Of a stretch of DNA of 64,000 nt, positions 62,519 through 64,000 are shown piece by piece. How positions within the stretch are numbered: the first letter of the stretch is position 1; each line of letters starts with the position of its first letter. The position numbers and the translations under genes were made by a program. The notes under the pieces are model-generated. The model saw only the letters and a program-made list of their open reading frames with translations, searched no databases and had not been told where the DNA came from. Origin of the DNA: Paenibacillus methanolicus (GTDB lineage Bacteria > Bacillota > Bacilli > Paenibacillales > Paenibacillaceae); contig NZ_VNHS01000006.1 of the NCBI RefSeq assembly GCF_008124765.1, positions 310,001-374,000 on the forward strand, in the 5' to 3' direction.

Positions 62519-62596
62519 ACTCTCTCCTTTAACCGTCTGTCCTTAAGGTTAATGAAAAGTGTTTAAATCGAAAGTGGGTTGTAGTTTAAATTTTTC

Positions 62597-63724
62597 TTAA
62601 ATTGGCATCGCCGGGGCTGCGTGGCCGTCCTCCCGCTTCAGCGGAAGCCGCACTTCGAACGAGGTCCGCGTCACGTCGCTATGCGCCGCAATGCTGCCGC
62701 CGTGGCGCTCGACGATGTTCTTCGCGATGAACAAGCCGAGTCCGGTGCTCCCGCCTTGATGGGTGCGCGCCCGGTCTCCCGTATAGAACATATCGAATAG
62801 AAAGGGTAGCTCTTGTTCCGGAATATGATTGCCGTAATTCGTCACTCGCACCGTTACCGCTTCCAGATCCGTCTCGCAGGCGATGTCGATGAAACGTCCG
62901 TCCGTCCCGTAACGCGCCGCGTTCGACAGCAGGTTCTCGAACACCCGCGCGAGCATCGCCCCGTCGCCGCTGACCATGACGCGCGGCGGTATCGCCAGTC
63001 GGGCGGACAAGCCGCCGTTCTCGAAGATGGGGACCATTTCCTCGGCCATCTGGTACAGCAGCTCGCTCAGATCAACCGGCCGGCGCTCGATATCGAGCAT
63101 GCCATAATTCATTTTCGCAATCTCGAACAGCTCTTCGATCAGCCGCTCCAAGCGCCGCGACTTGGTATACGCGATCATCGCGTAGTGCTTGGCCTGCTCG
63201 GGCGGGAGCTGCTCGTTCTTCAGAATATAGTCCAAATACCCGAGCACCGAAGTCAGCGGCGTTCGCAAATCATGCGCCAAATTGAGCACGAGCTGATCTT
63301 TGCTGGTCTCCGCGAAGTCGCCTCGCTCGATGGCGTTCTTCAGCTTCTCGCCCGCGCGATTGATGTCCTCGGCGATCGACTGGAATTCGTCGCCCGAGTC
63401 GATCTCCACGCGCGTCGCGAAGTCGCCGCCGGCCAGACGGCGGATGCCGCTCGAGATTTTCTCGAAATACGCGGCGTACGGCTTGGACAAGAGGTAGAAG
63501 AATAAGACCGCCATCGGAATGAAGACGACCATGAACGTGTTGACGTCCCCGACTTCGCTCATGAATCTGCGCAGGCGCACGATCGGGTCTTCCGCGTACA
63601 CGTGCTCGTGATAATAGCTTTGCAGCCCTTTGTAGAGCAAATACGTGAGCAGGCCGGAGAGCAGCATGCTGAGCCCGAACAACCCGAGCATCTTGGACCG
63701 GAAGCTGCGTCTGGATTTAACCAT
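62597..63724 (-). CDS. VanS-like sensor histidine kinase
   Basis: The 375-residue protein has two membrane helices (about 12-30 and 58-78) around a short external loop rich in charged residues. A HAMP linker (GIRRLAGGDFATRVEIDSGD), the H box LNLAHDLRTPLTSVLGYLDY and a complete ATPase domain follow (N box FENLLSNAARYG, DMFYTGDRARTHQGGSTGLG, and the final VRLPLK strand). The pattern matches VanS/VanSc kinases. Its start overlaps the response regulator by eight bases. Downstream genes encode VanY and VanZ homologues, so the pair probably senses glycopeptides or cell-wall stress. Confidence 0.93.
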   Translation of the reverse strand: MVKSRRSFRSKMLGLFGLSMLLSGLLTYLLYKGLQSYYHEHVYAEDPIVRLRRFMSEVGDVNTFMVVFIPMAVLFFYLLSKPYAAYFEKISSGIRRLAGGDFATRVEIDSGDEFQSIAEDINRAGEKLKNAIERGDFAETSKDQLVLNLAHDLRTPLTSVLGYLDYILKNEQLPPEQAKHYAMIAYTKSRRLERLIEELFEIAKMNYGMLDIERRPVDLSELLYQMAEEMVPIFENGGLSARLAIPPRVMVSGDGAMLARVFENLLSNAARYGTDGRFIDIACETDLEAVTVRVTNYGNHIPEQELPFLFDMFYTGDRARTHQGGSTGLGLFIAKNIVERHGGSIAAHSDVTRTSFEVRLPLKREDGHAAPAMPI

Positions 63725-64000
63725 TGAACGTGTACCCTACTCCCCACACCGTCTTGACGAACTTGTCCTTGTCTTCGCCCAGTTTCTTGCGCAGCGTCCG
63801 GATGTGCACCATGACCGTGTTGCCGCTGCCGCTCTCATAGTAGGCGTCCCCCCACACCTGCTGGAAAATATGCTCCGCGCTGAACACCTTGTTCGGATTG
63901 CCGGCCAGCAAGCATAAGATATCGAACTCCTTGGGCGTGAGAATGACCAGTTCGCCGTACAAGACGACGGTCCGCTTGTCCGGGTCGATCATGAGTCCGC
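63717..64000 (-). CDS. VanR-like OmpR-family response regulator, C-terminal part only
   Basis: The visible 94 residues are the winged-helix DNA-binding domain of an OmpR-type regulator: LTPKEFDILCLLAGNPNKVF, SAEHIFQQVWGDAYYESGSG, NTVMVHIRTLRKKLGEDKDK and the final VKTVWGVGYTFNG. The receiver domain lies beyond the right edge, so the frame continues off the window. It overlaps the VanS-like kinase by eight bases and heads the probable vanR-S-Y-Z operon. Confidence 0.93.
   Translation of the reverse strand, partial: GLMIDPDKRTVVLYGELVILTPKEFDILCLLAGNPNKVFSAEHIFQQVWGDAYYESGSGNTVMVHIRTLRKKLGEDKDKFVKTVWGVGYTFNG

Noticed and set aside
1..64000. CRISPR arrays, tRNA/rRNA genes, insertion sequences and phage genes
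   Set aside because: No regularly spaced repeats, cloverleaf-like genes, transposase motifs or phage structural genes were seen.

Overview
The window looks like the chromosome of a GC-rich, spore-forming Paenibacillaceae species (Paenibacillus/Cohnella type). This is inferred from an Sda-type sporulation kinase inhibitor, a CIRCE (HrcA) operator in front of htpG, an SLH-domain surface protein, a FusB/FusC-type EF-G-binding protein, a MocR regulator, strong AGGAGG-type ribosome binding sites, frequent TTG/GTG starts and several large NRPS genes. No rRNA, tRNA, CRISPR array, transposase or phage gene was found.

Layout. 1-12.5 kb: 5' end of htpG; a bicupin of the oxalate decarboxylase family; a small membrane protein; a TipAS-type MerR regulator with a textbook 19-bp-spacer promoter; an ABC exporter/response regulator/histidine kinase operon; an acetyltransferase; an SLH protein; a conserved hypothetical; and a divergent pair of XRE regulators, one in an operon with sda. 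12.6-42.3 kb: one biosynthetic cluster read on the minus strand in the order NRPS (33277-42189), CPBP-type membrane protein, AT-less PKS/NRPS with an FkbH domain (20765-31189), NRPS with an embedded methyltransferase and an unusual C-terminus (12591-20732). The two junctions between megasynthases fit colinearity: the first ends in a carrier domain of the kind placed before a KS and the second begins with a KS; the second ends in a C domain and the third begins with an adenylation module. Reading A-domain pocket residues by eye suggests acyl - Ser - Ser - C2 ketide - glycerate - Phe - Gly - Cys-like residue carrying a methyl group. No thioesterase is present. The last protein ends instead in a BtrH-like (papain-fold acyltransferase) region followed by a beta-sandwich. 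This cluster is the main candidate for an undescribed system.

42.7-60 kb: accessory and housekeeping genes. These include a flavin reductase-like protein, a MocR regulator divergent from a RidA protein, an M3 oligoendopeptidase, a decayed chemotaxis-receptor fragment beside a secreted chitin-binding/beta-helix protein, an esterase, LysR and AraC regulators, and a FusB/FusC-type protein. The last is preceded by a 32-codon leader peptide and mutually exclusive RNA hairpins that form a probable translational attenuator. Then come a quinone reductase-like flavoprotein, a lipoprotein, a TerB-like protein, a VOC/SRPBCC/TetR group, and a divergent MerR-GNAT-hydrolase operon with four-base start/stop overlaps.

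60-64 kb: an AraC/GyrI-like regulator, then a vanR-vanS-vanY-vanZ-like group (partial response regulator, histidine kinase, D,D-carboxypeptidase, VanZ) without vanHAX in the window. Functions are assigned from motifs read by eye; no database search was possible.
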